Position numbers and translations under genes: made by a program. From positions 5,270,001 to 5,334,000 of the forward strand of contig NZ_CP134500.1 in NCBI RefSeq assembly GCF_031760065.1: 64,000 nucleotides of DNA. The letters are read 5' to 3'. The notes below the pieces were generated by a model that saw nothing but the letters and a program-made list of their open reading frames with translations, had not been told where the DNA came from and searched no databases. Below are positions 18,137 to 27,012 of this stretch, in pieces (position 1 is the first letter of the stretch; every line of letters begins with the position of its first letter). The stretch is from Streptomyces durocortorensis (GTDB taxonomy: Bacteria > Actinomycetota > Actinomycetes > Streptomycetales > Streptomycetaceae).

Positions 18137-20640
18137 GCCGTGGTCCCTTTCCCCGTCTCTCGTCCCGTGCCGTGCCCCGTCCTCCGGAGCGCTCGTCGGC
18201 ACAGCGTCAGGAGCTTCTCGTCCTCGTGGATGTCGTGGCTGCCGTACCCGCCGTCCATCGCGTTGTGACGGCGTACGGAGGCGAGTTCGGTGTGCAGGAC
18301 GTGTGCCGCGGCCGACCCTTCGGGGACCGGTCCCATCCGCGCCAGGCATTCTGCCACCCGGACCCGCACATGACGGCTGCGTTCCCAGGCGGCCAGCAGC
18401 ACTTCGGTGGTCTCCCGCGGCCGTCCGGACACCTCCCACAGCGCGATCGCCGCGTCCACGCGCAGCCACAGCTCGTCGTGGGCCAGGAGCCCGCGCAGCC
18501 GGGGCGCGACCACCTCCGCGCGCGGCCCTAGGGCCCCCAGCGCCACCGCCGCCGCCCGCCGGTCGTGCACCTGGTCGGACTGGAGGCCCTCGATCAGCAC
18601 CGGCAGCACCGCCCCGGTGTCCCCGGAGATCGCCCACAGCGCCTCGGCCGCCTCCGTCGCCGCGGCCGTCCCCGGGTGGCGGATCAGCGCCCGCAGCTCA
18701 GGGACAGCCTCCCGCGCCGCGGGCCCGAACGAGGCCAGCGCCCGCAGCGCCGCCGTACGCAGCCAATCGCCCCGGTACGCCGGCGCCCCGCGCAGCACCC
18801 GCAGCACCTCGGGGGCCGCCTCGCCCGCGCGCAGCCCGGTCAGCCCGGCCAGCAGCGGGCTCGCCCGGTCGTAGGCGCCCTCGTCCAGCTCCACCTCCGC
18901 GAGCCTGCGCCGCAGCGCCCCGGCGAGCGGCCGGGCCGCCGCCCCGAGGTGGCCCACCGCGAACCCCACGTCGTGCGCCACCTGGGGAAGCTCCAGGGCC
19001 GCCGCGAGCGCGGGCACCGCACGGGGGTCGCCGAGGCGGGCCAGGGCCTTCACGGTGGAGCCGAGGCCGGGCGGGCCGCCGGCCCAGGCCTTCACCCAGC
19101 CGCCGGGGTCGGCGGCCAGCCGGGCGGCCAGGGCGTCCGCCGCGGGGGCCGCGAGGCGGAACAGCTCCTCCAGCACATGGCACGCGGCCTCCGCCAGCCG
19201 GGGCTCGGGGTCGCCCAGCTGGTCGCCGACGAGCGCCACCAGCTCCTCGTAGGGGCCGCGCCAGGCCCGTATCAGCCCGCCGCTCATCCGTACGGCGTCG
19301 ATGCGCTGCCAGCGGTCGGGGCTGCGCAGCTGGTCGGCGAGCAGCGCGGTGCGGTCGCCCACCCGGTCGTCGAGGCCGACGTGGAGCGTGCGCAGCAGAT
19401 CGGCGGCCCAGGGAGTGCCGTGCCCCGGGCTGTCCTGAGCGGACAGGGCCCGCAGCTGCCCAACGAGTGTCGGCGCCGCGACCTGCTCGCTCCGGCAGCC
19501 CTCCGGTGCGGCCACGGGCTCGGAGTCGGGGTCCTGGTCCATGGCCCCGGAGCCGTCTGCGGGCCCGGGGCCGGCTGTGGCTGCGGCCCCGGACCCGGGC
19601 TTGGACCCGGGCTTGGACTCGGGCTTGGACCCGGCCCCGGCAACTGACTCGGCCCCGGCCCCGGCAACGGACCTGGGCTTGGACTCGGTGCCGTCTGCGG
19701 CCCCGGCCCCGGCTCCGGCTGCGGCCCCGGCACCGGACCCGGCACCGGACCCGGCTTCGGCAGCCGTTTCCCGGCCGGGCTCCGGTGCCGAGTCCGGGGC
19801 TCGCGCACCGCCCAGGCCCCCCGTGCCGTCCAGGTCCCTCGCACCCCCCGGCTCCCTCGCACCGTTCGTCCCCGTGGCGGCGCACTCCGTCGGCGCCGGG
19901 GGTGCCTCGGGCGCCGCGCGCATCTCGCGCAGCAGCCCCGACACCACCGGCACCACATCACCGGGCAGGACATCGGGCGAGCAGCGCGCCAGCTGGGCCA
20001 GGGCCGCGAGCCGCAGGCCCGGTGTGTGGGCGCGGGACGCCAGCCCGTTCAGCCACTCCGCCACCCGGCCCGCCAGCGGCCGGTGCCGCAGAGCGACCCG
20101 CCCGGCGGCCTCGACGAGCGCGAGCCGCACCTCCTCGTCGGGCTCCACCGGCAGCCGCTCCCGCAGCAGTGCGAGGACCCGCACAGGGTGCCGGTGCAGC
20201 GTGGCGAGGGCCAGCGGGGCGGCGAGCCGCACTCCGGGGTCCTCGTCGGCGATCAGCTCGAAGAACACCCCGGCGCCCGCGGTGACCGCGGCCGCCGCCA
20301 TCGCGTAGTTCGCGGCGCCCTCGATCTCGTCCTCGTCGATCTCGTCCTCGTCGTCCTCGTCGAGGTCGAAACCGCCGATGCTGGTGAGCAGTTCGACGAC
20401 ACAGCCCCGGTCCTGCACGCCCGGATCCACGACCAGTTCGAAGAGGAACGGGATGCATGCCAGCGTGCAGGCGTATACATCGCCCTGGTGGTGCACCGCG
20501 CCGTACATGCCGTCGAGCGCCGTCTCCCGCTCCGCCGGATCGTCCGACGCGAGCCCCCTCAGGAGCTCCGGCACATCGTCGGCAGGCCCGTAGGCATGCT
20601 CCATCGAGGCCCAGTCGACCTCATCGATCCCCGAGAACAC
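18133..20640 (-). CDS. Large HEAT-repeat protein
   Basis: An 835-residue soluble protein made of HEAT/PBS-lyase-like helical repeats in two blocks (about 10-280 and 400-830), for example DPAERETALDGMYGAV, DPGVRLAAPLALATL and DRRAAAVALGALGPRAE. The blocks are separated by a low-complexity Gly/Ala/Ser/Pro linker of about 100 residues (nt about 19540-19860). An acidic run DEDDEDEIDEDEI lies near residue 115. Such arrays bind proteins; no enzyme motif is seen. GTG 20640 is chosen because GGGGAGGGG sits just upstream; the frame is open for another 117 nt without ribosome-site support. It is coupled to the zinc-ribbon gene. Confidence 0.8.
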   Translation of the reverse strand: MFSGIDEVDWASMEHAYGPADDVPELLRGLASDDPAERETALDGMYGAVHHQGDVYACTLACIPFLFELVVDPGVQDRGCVVELLTSIGGFDLDEDDEDEIDEDEIEGAANYAMAAAAVTAGAGVFFELIADEDPGVRLAAPLALATLHRHPVRVLALLRERLPVEPDEEVRLALVEAAGRVALRHRPLAGRVAEWLNGLASRAHTPGLRLAALAQLARCSPDVLPGDVVPVVSGLLREMRAAPEAPPAPTECAATGTNGAREPGGARDLDGTGGLGGARAPDSAPEPGRETAAEAGSGAGSGAGAAAGAGAGAADGTESKPRSVAGAGAESVAGAGSKPESKPGSKPGSGAAATAGPGPADGSGAMDQDPDSEPVAAPEGCRSEQVAAPTLVGQLRALSAQDSPGHGTPWAADLLRTLHVGLDDRVGDRTALLADQLRSPDRWQRIDAVRMSGGLIRAWRGPYEELVALVGDQLGDPEPRLAEAACHVLEELFRLAAPAADALAARLAADPGGWVKAWAGGPPGLGSTVKALARLGDPRAVPALAAALELPQVAHDVGFAVGHLGAAARPLAGALRRRLAEVELDEGAYDRASPLLAGLTGLRAGEAAPEVLRVLRGAPAYRGDWLRTAALRALASFGPAAREAVPELRALIRHPGTAAATEAAEALWAISGDTGAVLPVLIEGLQSDQVHDRRAAAVALGALGPRAEVVAPRLRGLLAHDELWLRVDAAIALWEVSGRPRETTEVLLAAWERSRHVRVRVAECLARMGPVPEGSAAAHVLHTELASVRRHNAMDGGYGSHDIHEDEKLLTLCRRALRRTGHGTGRETGKGTTA

Positions 20641-20801
20641 GCCATCCCCTCCCCACGACCACGACAGCGCCCGGACGGGTACGCCCTCGCGGCGCGCCCG
20701 TCCGTCACACCCCTTCGGCGCGCCCCGCAGAAAGCGCCTGCGCAGAGTGTGCACCACGGGTCCGACAATCCACCCGCCACTTGCGGCCTTTCCTCACGCC
20801 G

Positions 20802-20823
20802 TGACCAGGTCATGACCAGGTCA
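20802..20823. promoter_or_regulatory. Two head-to-tail palindromic sites TGACC-A-GGTCA
   Basis: TGACCAGGTCA occurs twice without a gap (20802-20812 and 20813-20823). Each copy is a 5-bp inverted repeat around a central A. It lies about 165-180 nt upstream of the HEAT-repeat gene start and about 110 nt beyond the ligD stop. The form suggests a dimeric-regulator operator, but the regulator is unknown. Confidence 0.4.
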
Positions 20824-20881
20824 AGACGATTCGGCTGTGAGGTCGCTGTGAACGAGGGACCGCCACAGGGCAGTCCGCGCT

Positions 20882-20944
20882 CCCCGAGCTCACTTGGACC
20901 CGCCCCGAGCTCACTTGGACCCGCTCCGGGCTCACCCGGCCCCG
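20882..20944. repeat. Three tandem 21-nt repeats at the 3' end of the LigD-polymerase gene
   Basis: Units start at 20882, 20903 and 20924. The first two are identical (CCCCGAGCTCACTTGGACCCG) and the third is diverged. The array begins beyond the ligD stop and reaches 13 nt into the end of the gene. It is GC-rich with no obvious hairpin function, probably a slippage or duplication array. Confidence 0.7.
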
Positions 20945-21843
20945 CCCAGGGCTCCCCCCGGGAGCGGATGCGCCTGTTCCGGATCGTTCAGGGGGGCGAG
21001 GAGATCTCCGTACCGTTCCAGCCGCCCGCCCATGTCCCCGGCCCGGAACACCAGGGCACCGGCCTCCCGGCAGTCCGCGATCTCGTCCCAGGTGACCGGT
21101 GCGGACACGGTGGGCTCGGGCCTGGCGCGCAGGGTGTAGGGCGTCGCGGTCGTCTTCGCCGCCGCGTTCTGACTGAAGTCGACGAAGACCTTCCCCGGCC
21201 GCAGGGCACGCTTCATCCGGTGCAGGGCCAGCTCCGGAAGGGCCGCCTCCGCCTCCATGGCGAGCCGCTTGGCGTATGCGGACACCTCGCCGGAGGGGGT
21301 CGGCGTGAGCGGGACCAGCAGATGCAGTCCCTTGGACCCGGACGTCTTCCCGTACGCGAGCAGTCCGTCGGCCGCGAGCCGCTCCCGCAGCCAGAGCGCC
21401 ACCGTGCAGCACTCCACGACGGTCGCGGGGGAGCCGGGGTCCAGGTCGAGGACCATCCGGTCGGCGATCTCCGGCGCGTCCGCCCGCCACTGCGGGGTGT
21501 GGAACTCCACCACCAGGTTGGCCGCCCACATAAGCGAGGCCAGATCCTGCACCATCACCTGCCGGGCGGCCGGGTCCTCGCTCCGGGGAACGGCGGCCGT
21601 GGCCACCCAGGCGGGCGTACCGGGCGGCGGATTCTTGGTGAAGAACAGCTGCCCGTCGGGCCCGTCCGGGTAGCGCAGGAAGGACACCGGGCGGTCGCGC
21701 AGATGGGACAGGACCGCCCCGGCGACGGTGGTCGCGTAGTAGTGCAGCACTTCGCCCTTGGTCGTCCCGGTGGCCGGATACAGCACCTTGTCGAGATTGC
21801 TGAGCGAGACCCGTCGCCCCTCCACGTCGGTGATCGGCGTCAT
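20932..21843 (-). CDS. ligD: LigD-type primase/polymerase domain protein (NHEJ)
   Basis: A 303-residue stand-alone LigD polymerase (AEP superfamily) that fills or extends DNA ends in non-homologous end joining. Motifs: LSNLDKVLYPATGTTKGEVLHYY, catalytic acidic pair in MVLDLDPG (about 133-135), GSKGLHLLVPL (about 169-178) and the third acidic residue in VFVDFSQNAAAKTTATPYTLRARP (about 222). No ligase or phosphoesterase domain is fused and none is found nearby, so the ligase must be a separate gene. It is divergent from ku across 76 nt, which suggests shared control. ATG 21843. Confidence 0.93.
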   Translation of the reverse strand: MTPITDVEGRRVSLSNLDKVLYPATGTTKGEVLHYYATTVAGAVLSHLRDRPVSFLRYPDGPDGQLFFTKNPPPGTPAWVATAAVPRSEDPAARQVMVQDLASLMWAANLVVEFHTPQWRADAPEIADRMVLDLDPGSPATVVECCTVALWLRERLAADGLLAYGKTSGSKGLHLLVPLTPTPSGEVSAYAKRLAMEAEAALPELALHRMKRALRPGKVFVDFSQNAAAKTTATPYTLRARPEPTVSAPVTWDEIADCREAGALVFRAGDMGGRLERYGDLLAPLNDPEQAHPLPGGALGGAG

Positions 21844-21919
21844 ACGATAAGAATCACACGAAAACCTATATGAACGCGCTTAACGGTCTTCCTGGTCAAA
21901 ACGGCTAAAGGGGTGAACG
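21844..21919. promoter_or_regulatory. Divergent promoter region of ligD and ku
   Basis: A 76-nt AT-richer gap between two NHEJ genes. It contains CTATAT and TTAACGG on the plus strand and TTATCG on the minus strand, all possible -10 elements. I cannot fix transcription starts. The gap is short enough that one regulator could control both genes. Confidence 0.4.
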
Positions 21920-23086
21920 GTGAGGTCCATATGGAACGGCGCGATCTCCTTCGGGCTGGTCAGCATCCCGATCAAACTGGTCAACGCCACGGAGAACCAC
22001 TCGATCTCCTTCCGGCAGGTCCACCTCGCCGACGGCGGCCGGATCCGGTACCGCAAGGTCTGTGAACTGGACGAGGAAGAGGTGTCCGCCGCCGAGATCG
22101 GCAAGGCGTACGAGGACGCCGACGGCACCATGATCCCGATCACCGACGAGGACCTCGCCCAGCTCCCGCTGCCCACCGCGAAGACCATCGAGATCGTCGC
22201 CTTCGTGCCCGCCGACCAGATCGACCCGCTCCAGATGGACGCGGCGTACTACCTCTCCGCCAACGGCGTCCCGGCCGCCAAGCCGTACACCCTGCTGCGC
22301 GAGGCCCTCAAGCGCAGCAACAAGGTGGCCCTCGCCAAGTACGCCCTGCGCGGCCGCGAACGGCTCGGGATGCTCCGGGTCGTCGACGACGTGATCGCGA
22401 TGCACGGCCTGCTCTGGCCCGACGAGATCCGCGCACCCGAGGGTGTCGCCCCGGACAGCGACGTCACCGTCCGCGACGCCGAACTCGACCTGGCGGACGC
22501 TCTGATGGACACCCTGGGCGAGGTCGACATGGACAGCCTCCACGACGACTACCGTGAGGCGGTGGAGGAGCTCATCGCCGCGAAGGCCTCCGGCGAGACC
22601 CTGCGGCCGGCCGCGTCCGATGACTCCGGCGGAGGCAAGGTCATCGACCTGATCGCGGCCCTGGAGAACAGCGTCCGCGCGGCGAAGGAATCCCGCGGGG
22701 AGGGTGAGGGGGCCGAGAGCGCCGAGGGCGGCATGGCCGATGTCCACCCCATCAAGAGGACGTCCGCGAAGAAGACCACGCACCGCACGCCGACCGGCAA
22801 GACGGTCACCCGCTCCAGTGGCTCCACGACCGCGAAGAAATCCGCCCCCAAGTCCACCGGCGCGAAGAAGTCCACGTCGACGGCGAAGAAGGCGGGGGAG
22901 AAGAGCACGCCGAGGAAGACCACCGGGAAGACGTCCACGCCGACGGCGAAGAAGACCGGGGCGAAGAAGACCACGACGAAGAAGACCACGGCCAAGAAGC
23001 AGACGTCGGCGTCCTCTTCGAGCTCTTCGAGCGGGGGCACCACCAGGAAGACGTCAGCTTCCTCCCGCAAACGCGCCTCGGCCTGA
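21920..23086 (+). CDS. ku: Ku DNA end-binding protein with Lys-rich tail
   Basis: A 388-residue bacterial Ku that forms a homodimeric ring on DNA ends and recruits LigD-type enzymes. The core (about 1-255) begins RSIWNGAISFGLVSIPIKL and includes FRQVHLADGGRIRYRKVCELDEEEV, YYLSANGVPAAKPYTLLREAL and VALAKYALRGRERLGMLRV. The C-terminal 115 residues are a Lys/Ser/Thr/Ala tail (AKKT, KKST, TAKK repeats) typical of extended actinobacterial Ku proteins that add sequence-independent DNA binding. Start is GTG 21920, just after AAAGGGGTGAAC. It is divergent from the LigD polymerase. Confidence 0.96.
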   Translation: MRSIWNGAISFGLVSIPIKLVNATENHSISFRQVHLADGGRIRYRKVCELDEEEVSAAEIGKAYEDADGTMIPITDEDLAQLPLPTAKTIEIVAFVPADQIDPLQMDAAYYLSANGVPAAKPYTLLREALKRSNKVALAKYALRGRERLGMLRVVDDVIAMHGLLWPDEIRAPEGVAPDSDVTVRDAELDLADALMDTLGEVDMDSLHDDYREAVEELIAAKASGETLRPAASDDSGGGKVIDLIAALENSVRAAKESRGEGEGAESAEGGMADVHPIKRTSAKKTTHRTPTGKTVTRSSGSTTAKKSAPKSTGAKKSTSTAKKAGEKSTPRKTTGKTSTPTAKKTGAKKTTTKKTTAKKQTSASSSSSSSGGTTRKTSASSRKRASA

Positions 23087-23141
23087 CGGCGAACCCCGCC
23101 CCGCCGCCCCGCTGTCACAGTCCACCCGTACGCTACGGCGC

Positions 23142-24956
23142 ATGAGCGCAGAGTCTCCCTCGGGACGGGTGATCGACGGCCGCTTCACGCTGGTGGAGCG
23201 GCTCGGCAGCGGCGGCATGGGCATGGTCTGGCGGGCCCGGGACATGGCCCTGCACAGGGACGTCGCGCTCAAGGAGGTCCGGCCCCCGGACCCGAACCTC
23301 GCGGAGTACGACCCCGAGGGCGCCCGCACCCTGCGCGCCCGCGTGCTGCGCGAGGCCCGCGCACTGGCCCGCCTCGACCACCCCAACGTGGTCACCGTCC
23401 ACCACATCGTCGACCCCGGCGAGGACGGCTACCCATGGATCGTGATGGAGCTGGTGGCCGGTTCCTCCCTCCACGACCGGCTCGCCGCCGGACCCGTGGA
23501 GCCCGCAGAGGCCGCCGAACTGGGGCGCGGCGTCCTCTCCGCCCTGCGCGCCGCCCACGCCTCCGGCATCCACCACCGTGACGTCAAGCCCGCCAACGTG
23601 CTGCTGCGCACCGACGGCCGCCCCGTCCTCACGGACTTCGGCATCGCCGCGATCCGGGAGTCGACCAGCCTCACGGCCACCGGCGCCCTCATCGGCTCGC
23701 CCGACTACATAGCCCCCGAGCGCATCCGGGGCACCGAGGGGGACCCCTCATCCGACCTCTGGTCGCTCGGCATGATGCTGTACGTCGCCGTCGAGGGCCG
23801 CCACCCGCTGCGCCGGGCCACCACCCTGGCCACCCTGGCCGCCGTCCTCGACGAGGAGATCCCGCCGCCGGTACGGGCCGGGGCCCTCGCCCCGGTCCTG
23901 GGCGCGCTCCTGACCCGGGACATTGCGGCCCGCCCGGACGCCGAGACCCTGGACGCCCTGCTGGCCGAGGCCGCCCGCACCGGTTCCGGCGACGGGAGCC
24001 CGGCCCGGGCCCCGGGCCCGACGCCCACGGAGCCGGTGTGCGATCGGCCCGCGCCCTCCGGGCCCGGAGGGCCGGAGGGCCGTGTCCCGACCGCATACGG
24101 CTTCCCGCCGACCCCCGCGCCCGTACCGAACAACCCGCCCGCGCCCGTACCGAACAACCCCTACCGGCCGGGCAACCCCTACCAGCAGTCGTACGCGGCT
24201 GCCGTTCCCGTCCTCACCGAGGAGGAGCGCAGACGGCGGAGCCGGCGCCGCACCCGGATGGCTGCCACCGCCTCGTCCGTCGTCTCGGCCCTGGTGCTCG
24301 CGGGCGTGGTCCTCTGGACGAGCGATGTCCTGCCCTTCGGGCGTTCCGGTTCCGACGGCGGCGACCGCCCCCGTGACACCGCGGGCGCCCCTGCGGACGG
24401 CTCGAAGGAGACGCCCCCGGCCTCCAACCCGACGCCGGAGGGGGTTGCCGACGACGAAGGCGACGACGACGATCGCCAGGGGGGCGAGGAACCGGAGACC
24501 CCCGAGAACCTGCTCACCCCGGACGGAGCGCGGGCGGCGATCAAGGCGCTGAAGCCACTCATGGGCGGGACGAAGGTCACCGACTTCACGCTCCACGGCG
24601 AACACGCCTCCGCCGAGGCGCCGCTGGAGTCCAACTCCCGCCTCTACGACCGGTTCAGCTACCGCGACGGCCAGGCGAAGAACGACGAGCTGGGCGGCAC
24701 GCTGACGTCCGGGGAAACGACGGTCGACCTGAACTCCGTCGACTGGGACGCGCTGCCCGCCCTCCTGCGCACGGCGGGGCGGACGCTCAACATCCCGGAG
24801 CCGGAGAGCCGTTACGTCATCGTGGACCCCTCGTCACCCTTCCACGACGACCGCCCGGTCCTGCGCGTCTACGTCACCGACTCACACGGCGGAGCCTTCC
24901 TCACCGCGCACCTGGACGGGCGGGTCATCGAGAAGAGCCCGCGTCCGAAGGGCTGA
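23142..24956 (+). CDS. Transmembrane Ser/Thr protein kinase (Hanks type)
   Basis: A 604-residue kinase. The N-terminal catalytic domain is intact: GSGGMGMVW loop, VALKEV Lys (about 44), HHRDVKPANVLL (Asp about 147), DFGIAA (Asp about 165) and GSPDYIAPERI. A Pro/Asn-rich juxtamembrane region (VPNNPPAPVPNNPYRPG) and a basic stretch precede one membrane helix (about 380-402, MAATASSVVSALVLAGVVLW). The external part has an acidic linker and a domain of about 150 residues that is not PASTA. This is the usual sensor-kinase topology with an unknown ligand. ATG 23142. Its 3' end overlaps the convergent gene ending at 24925 by 32 nt. Confidence 0.93.
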   Translation: MSAESPSGRVIDGRFTLVERLGSGGMGMVWRARDMALHRDVALKEVRPPDPNLAEYDPEGARTLRARVLREARALARLDHPNVVTVHHIVDPGEDGYPWIVMELVAGSSLHDRLAAGPVEPAEAAELGRGVLSALRAAHASGIHHRDVKPANVLLRTDGRPVLTDFGIAAIRESTSLTATGALIGSPDYIAPERIRGTEGDPSSDLWSLGMMLYVAVEGRHPLRRATTLATLAAVLDEEIPPPVRAGALAPVLGALLTRDIAARPDAETLDALLAEAARTGSGDGSPARAPGPTPTEPVCDRPAPSGPGGPEGRVPTAYGFPPTPAPVPNNPPAPVPNNPYRPGNPYQQSYAAAVPVLTEEERRRRSRRRTRMAATASSVVSALVLAGVVLWTSDVLPFGRSGSDGGDRPRDTAGAPADGSKETPPASNPTPEGVADDEGDDDDRQGGEEPETPENLLTPDGARAAIKALKPLMGGTKVTDFTLHGEHASAEAPLESNSRLYDRFSYRDGQAKNDELGGTLTSGETTVDLNSVDWDALPALLRTAGRTLNIPEPESRYVIVDPSSPFHDDRPVLRVYVTDSHGGAFLTAHLDGRVIEKSPRPKG

Positions 24957-26703
24957 CGCCCCGGGGGACCGACACCGGCCGGACCGGGTCCGGCAGCACG
25001 GGCAGATCCAGGCCGAAGGGGCTCCGCTCGATGACGTAGGTGCAGCTCGTGTACGTGTAGCCGGGCCGGACCTTCGACCCGGCGGAGTAGCTGTCCACCC
25101 GGGCGGTGGCGCCCGTGCCGTGCTTGTAGAGGAAGTGGTAGTCCCCTGCCGGGAGTCGCAGCCGTGCCTTCGGGTAGCTTCTGCCGCTCGTCCGGCAAGC
25201 CTGCCGCGCGCCGACGGCCGCGCCGCTGTACCGCCTGCATCCGTCGCAGGCCTTCAGGGAGACGGTGCCGGTGACCGGGCCGGTGTAGAGCACCTCGACT
25301 GCGTTCGGCGCGTCGTTGCTGATGACCAGCTCCATCCGGGCACCTCCGGGGCGGCCCTTCGGGGGCAACCGCCTGCCCGCCGGGGGCCGGTCGGCGGCGA
25401 TCTCGGCGGCGATGGCTATGTCCCGCGCCCGGCGCACCCGCTCGTCGCTCTTGTACGTCCGGGCGAAGTCCGTCATCGTCCTTCGCGCGTCCCCGAACTT
25501 CCTGTCCTTGAACTGATCTACCCCGCAGGCGTACGCCCCGTCCACCACACCCTTGTCCGCATCGGCGCGCAGCGCCTTCACCCGGTCGGAAGGCAGCCCG
25601 GCCGCGGTGGTGCCGAGGCGGCGCAGCACCGCCGTGGCCGCGCACGGCTCGGCGCCCTTCAACGCCGCGACCTGGGCCTTGATCCGCTCGCTGATCGCCG
25701 GTCCGACCTGCTGGGCGGGCGCGGAGTCTGGGAACGTACGCAGCAACTCGCCCAGCTCCGCACCGCCCCCGCCGCTGCCTCCGGCCGCAGCGCCCAGGCG
25801 CGAGACCCCGCACCCGTACAGCGAGGCGGCGAGGGGTTCGTCGGGCCAGGCGGCCAGGGTCCCGAGAAGCCTCTCGCCGACCGCGTCCGGCAGGGTGCGC
25901 AGATAGGTCAGCGGTTCGACGGCTTCGCAGTGCCGCTTCTTCGCGTACGGGGCGGAGACAGCGTCGTAGTACGCCTTCAGGCGGTCCGGGAGCAGCTTGG
26001 CGGCCCGGGAGGCCGGGTGGTCCTCGGCGAGCGCGCGATAGACGCCGAGCGCCTTCTCGTACTCGCCCTTCGCCGCCCCGAAGGGCTGCCGAGCCGCCGC
26101 CGCGACCCGCTGGTCCCCGCCCTCCAGCCGCTCCAGCAGCATCTGCTCCCGGGCCTCGTCCCGCGCGGAGCCGTACACCACCGCCCCACCCGCCGGCACG
26201 GCCAGCAGCACCACCCCGAGACCGGCCGCCAGCACCGGCCGCCACGACCCGCCCAGCGCCGAACGCCGGGCGATCCGGGCCCCGTCGGCGGCGGCGAGTA
26301 CGAGCACGGCCAGATACCCGACGAGGACGCCCCCGGGCACCCCGTCCGGATCGGCGGGCAGCGCGACGAACAGCAGGGCAGCCGTGGCCGCCCAGCACCC
26401 GGCCGCCCGCCCCCAGCGCCCCAACAGGGCGTAACCGAGCCCGAGCCCGGCCAGATTGAGCATCCCGGCGGCAACCGCCCGCAGCCCGGCCCCGTCGGGC
26501 GGCGGCCCGGCATCAGGTGCGTGGGAGGGCGGCGGCCCGGCCTCCTGCGCATGGGAGGGCGGTGGCCCGGCCTCCTGCGCATGGGGGGACGGCGGACCGG
26601 CATCCGGCGCATGGGAAGGCGGTGGCGGGACCGCCCCGCCGATCCCGGGCGAGGCCCCCTGTCCCGCATGTCCCGCAACCCCGTGCTGATCACCGGACTC
26701 CAT
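24925..26703 (-). CDS. Multi-pass membrane protein with extracytoplasmic Cys-rich domain, unknown function
   Basis: A 592-residue protein. Layout: a Pro/His/Ala-rich arm made of 10-residue repeats (about 30-72), four hydrophobic helices (about 78-185) as in small polytopic proteins, then a long extracytoplasmic helical region with paired Cys (KKRHCEAV, YGCGVSR, EPCAATA, YACGVDQ), and a C-terminal beta-rich domain with CDGCRRYSG, ACRTSG and YTSCTYV. It has no recognised family. ATG 26703 follows GGTGGGGGG. It converges on and overlaps the kinase gene, which may allow antisense interference, but no functional tie is shown. Confidence 0.7.
   Translation of the reverse strand: MESGDQHGVAGHAGQGASPGIGGAVPPPPSHAPDAGPPSPHAQEAGPPPSHAQEAGPPPSHAPDAGPPPDGAGLRAVAAGMLNLAGLGLGYALLGRWGRAAGCWAATAALLFVALPADPDGVPGGVLVGYLAVLVLAAADGARIARRSALGGSWRPVLAAGLGVVLLAVPAGGAVVYGSARDEAREQMLLERLEGGDQRVAAAARQPFGAAKGEYEKALGVYRALAEDHPASRAAKLLPDRLKAYYDAVSAPYAKKRHCEAVEPLTYLRTLPDAVGERLLGTLAAWPDEPLAASLYGCGVSRLGAAAGGSGGGGAELGELLRTFPDSAPAQQVGPAISERIKAQVAALKGAEPCAATAVLRRLGTTAAGLPSDRVKALRADADKGVVDGAYACGVDQFKDRKFGDARRTMTDFARTYKSDERVRRARDIAIAAEIAADRPPAGRRLPPKGRPGGARMELVISNDAPNAVEVLYTGPVTGTVSLKACDGCRRYSGAAVGARQACRTSGRSYPKARLRLPAGDYHFLYKHGTGATARVDSYSAGSKVRPGYTYTSCTYVIERSPFGLDLPVLPDPVRPVSVPRGVSPSDAGSSR
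26501..26620. repeat. Four in-frame 30-nt repeats coding PPSHAxxAGP units
   Basis: Period-30 repeats begin at 26501, 26531, 26561 and 26591 in the N-terminal arm of the minus-strand membrane protein. They give 10-residue units such as PPSHAQEAGP and PPSHAPDAGP. The copies differ at a few positions. Copy number is likely to vary between strains. Confidence 0.75.
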
Positions 26704-26844
26704 AACGGTCCCCCCACCGTCGAGCCGCACACGTCACCGTGATCCTGCCCGGTTCTGTCCCCGGTCACGCACAGAATCCGTCACCGCCACCTCGACCCCT
26801 TGGCGCGTCTCCGGGCCGCAGGCCGGACGGCTCATCCTCTACAC

Positions 26845-26975
26845 TGCCCAACGCCGCGACTGGCGCGTGCCCCGGGCAGGGGCGCTCCGTGGAACCGACC
26901 ACGAGGAAGCGGCACACCCCGGGCCCGCCCGGGGCGTCATCTCCGGAGAGCCGTCCGCCTGGGCATCCGGGTCCA
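26845..26975 (+). promoter_or_regulatory. ZTP (pfl) riboswitch upstream of glyA
   Basis: The leader contains the two conserved blocks of the ZTP/ZMP aptamer: CGACTGGCG (26857-26865) and CCGCCTGGGCAT (26955-26966). Between them is the CGTGG...CCACG hairpin with an AGGAAGC segment (about 26888-26910) and a variable GC-rich stem. ZTP riboswitches sense ZMP/ZTP, which accumulate when 10-formyl-THF is scarce, and they switch on one-carbon genes such as glyA. The position directly before glyA fits that role. Confidence 0.85.
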
Positions 26976-27000
26976 CGCCGCATCGAGCGGCCGACCCGGA
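26966..27000 (+). promoter_or_regulatory. Stem next to the glyA ribosome-binding site (likely expression platform)
   Basis: TCCGGGTC (26966-26973) and GACCCGGA (26993-27000) form a perfect 8-bp stem. It shares its left arm with the aptamer's 3' edge and its right arm abuts AAGGA (27000-27004). Inference: ligand binding would free the ribosome site, giving translational control. Confidence 0.5.
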
Positions 27001-27012
27001 AGGACCCCTTCC

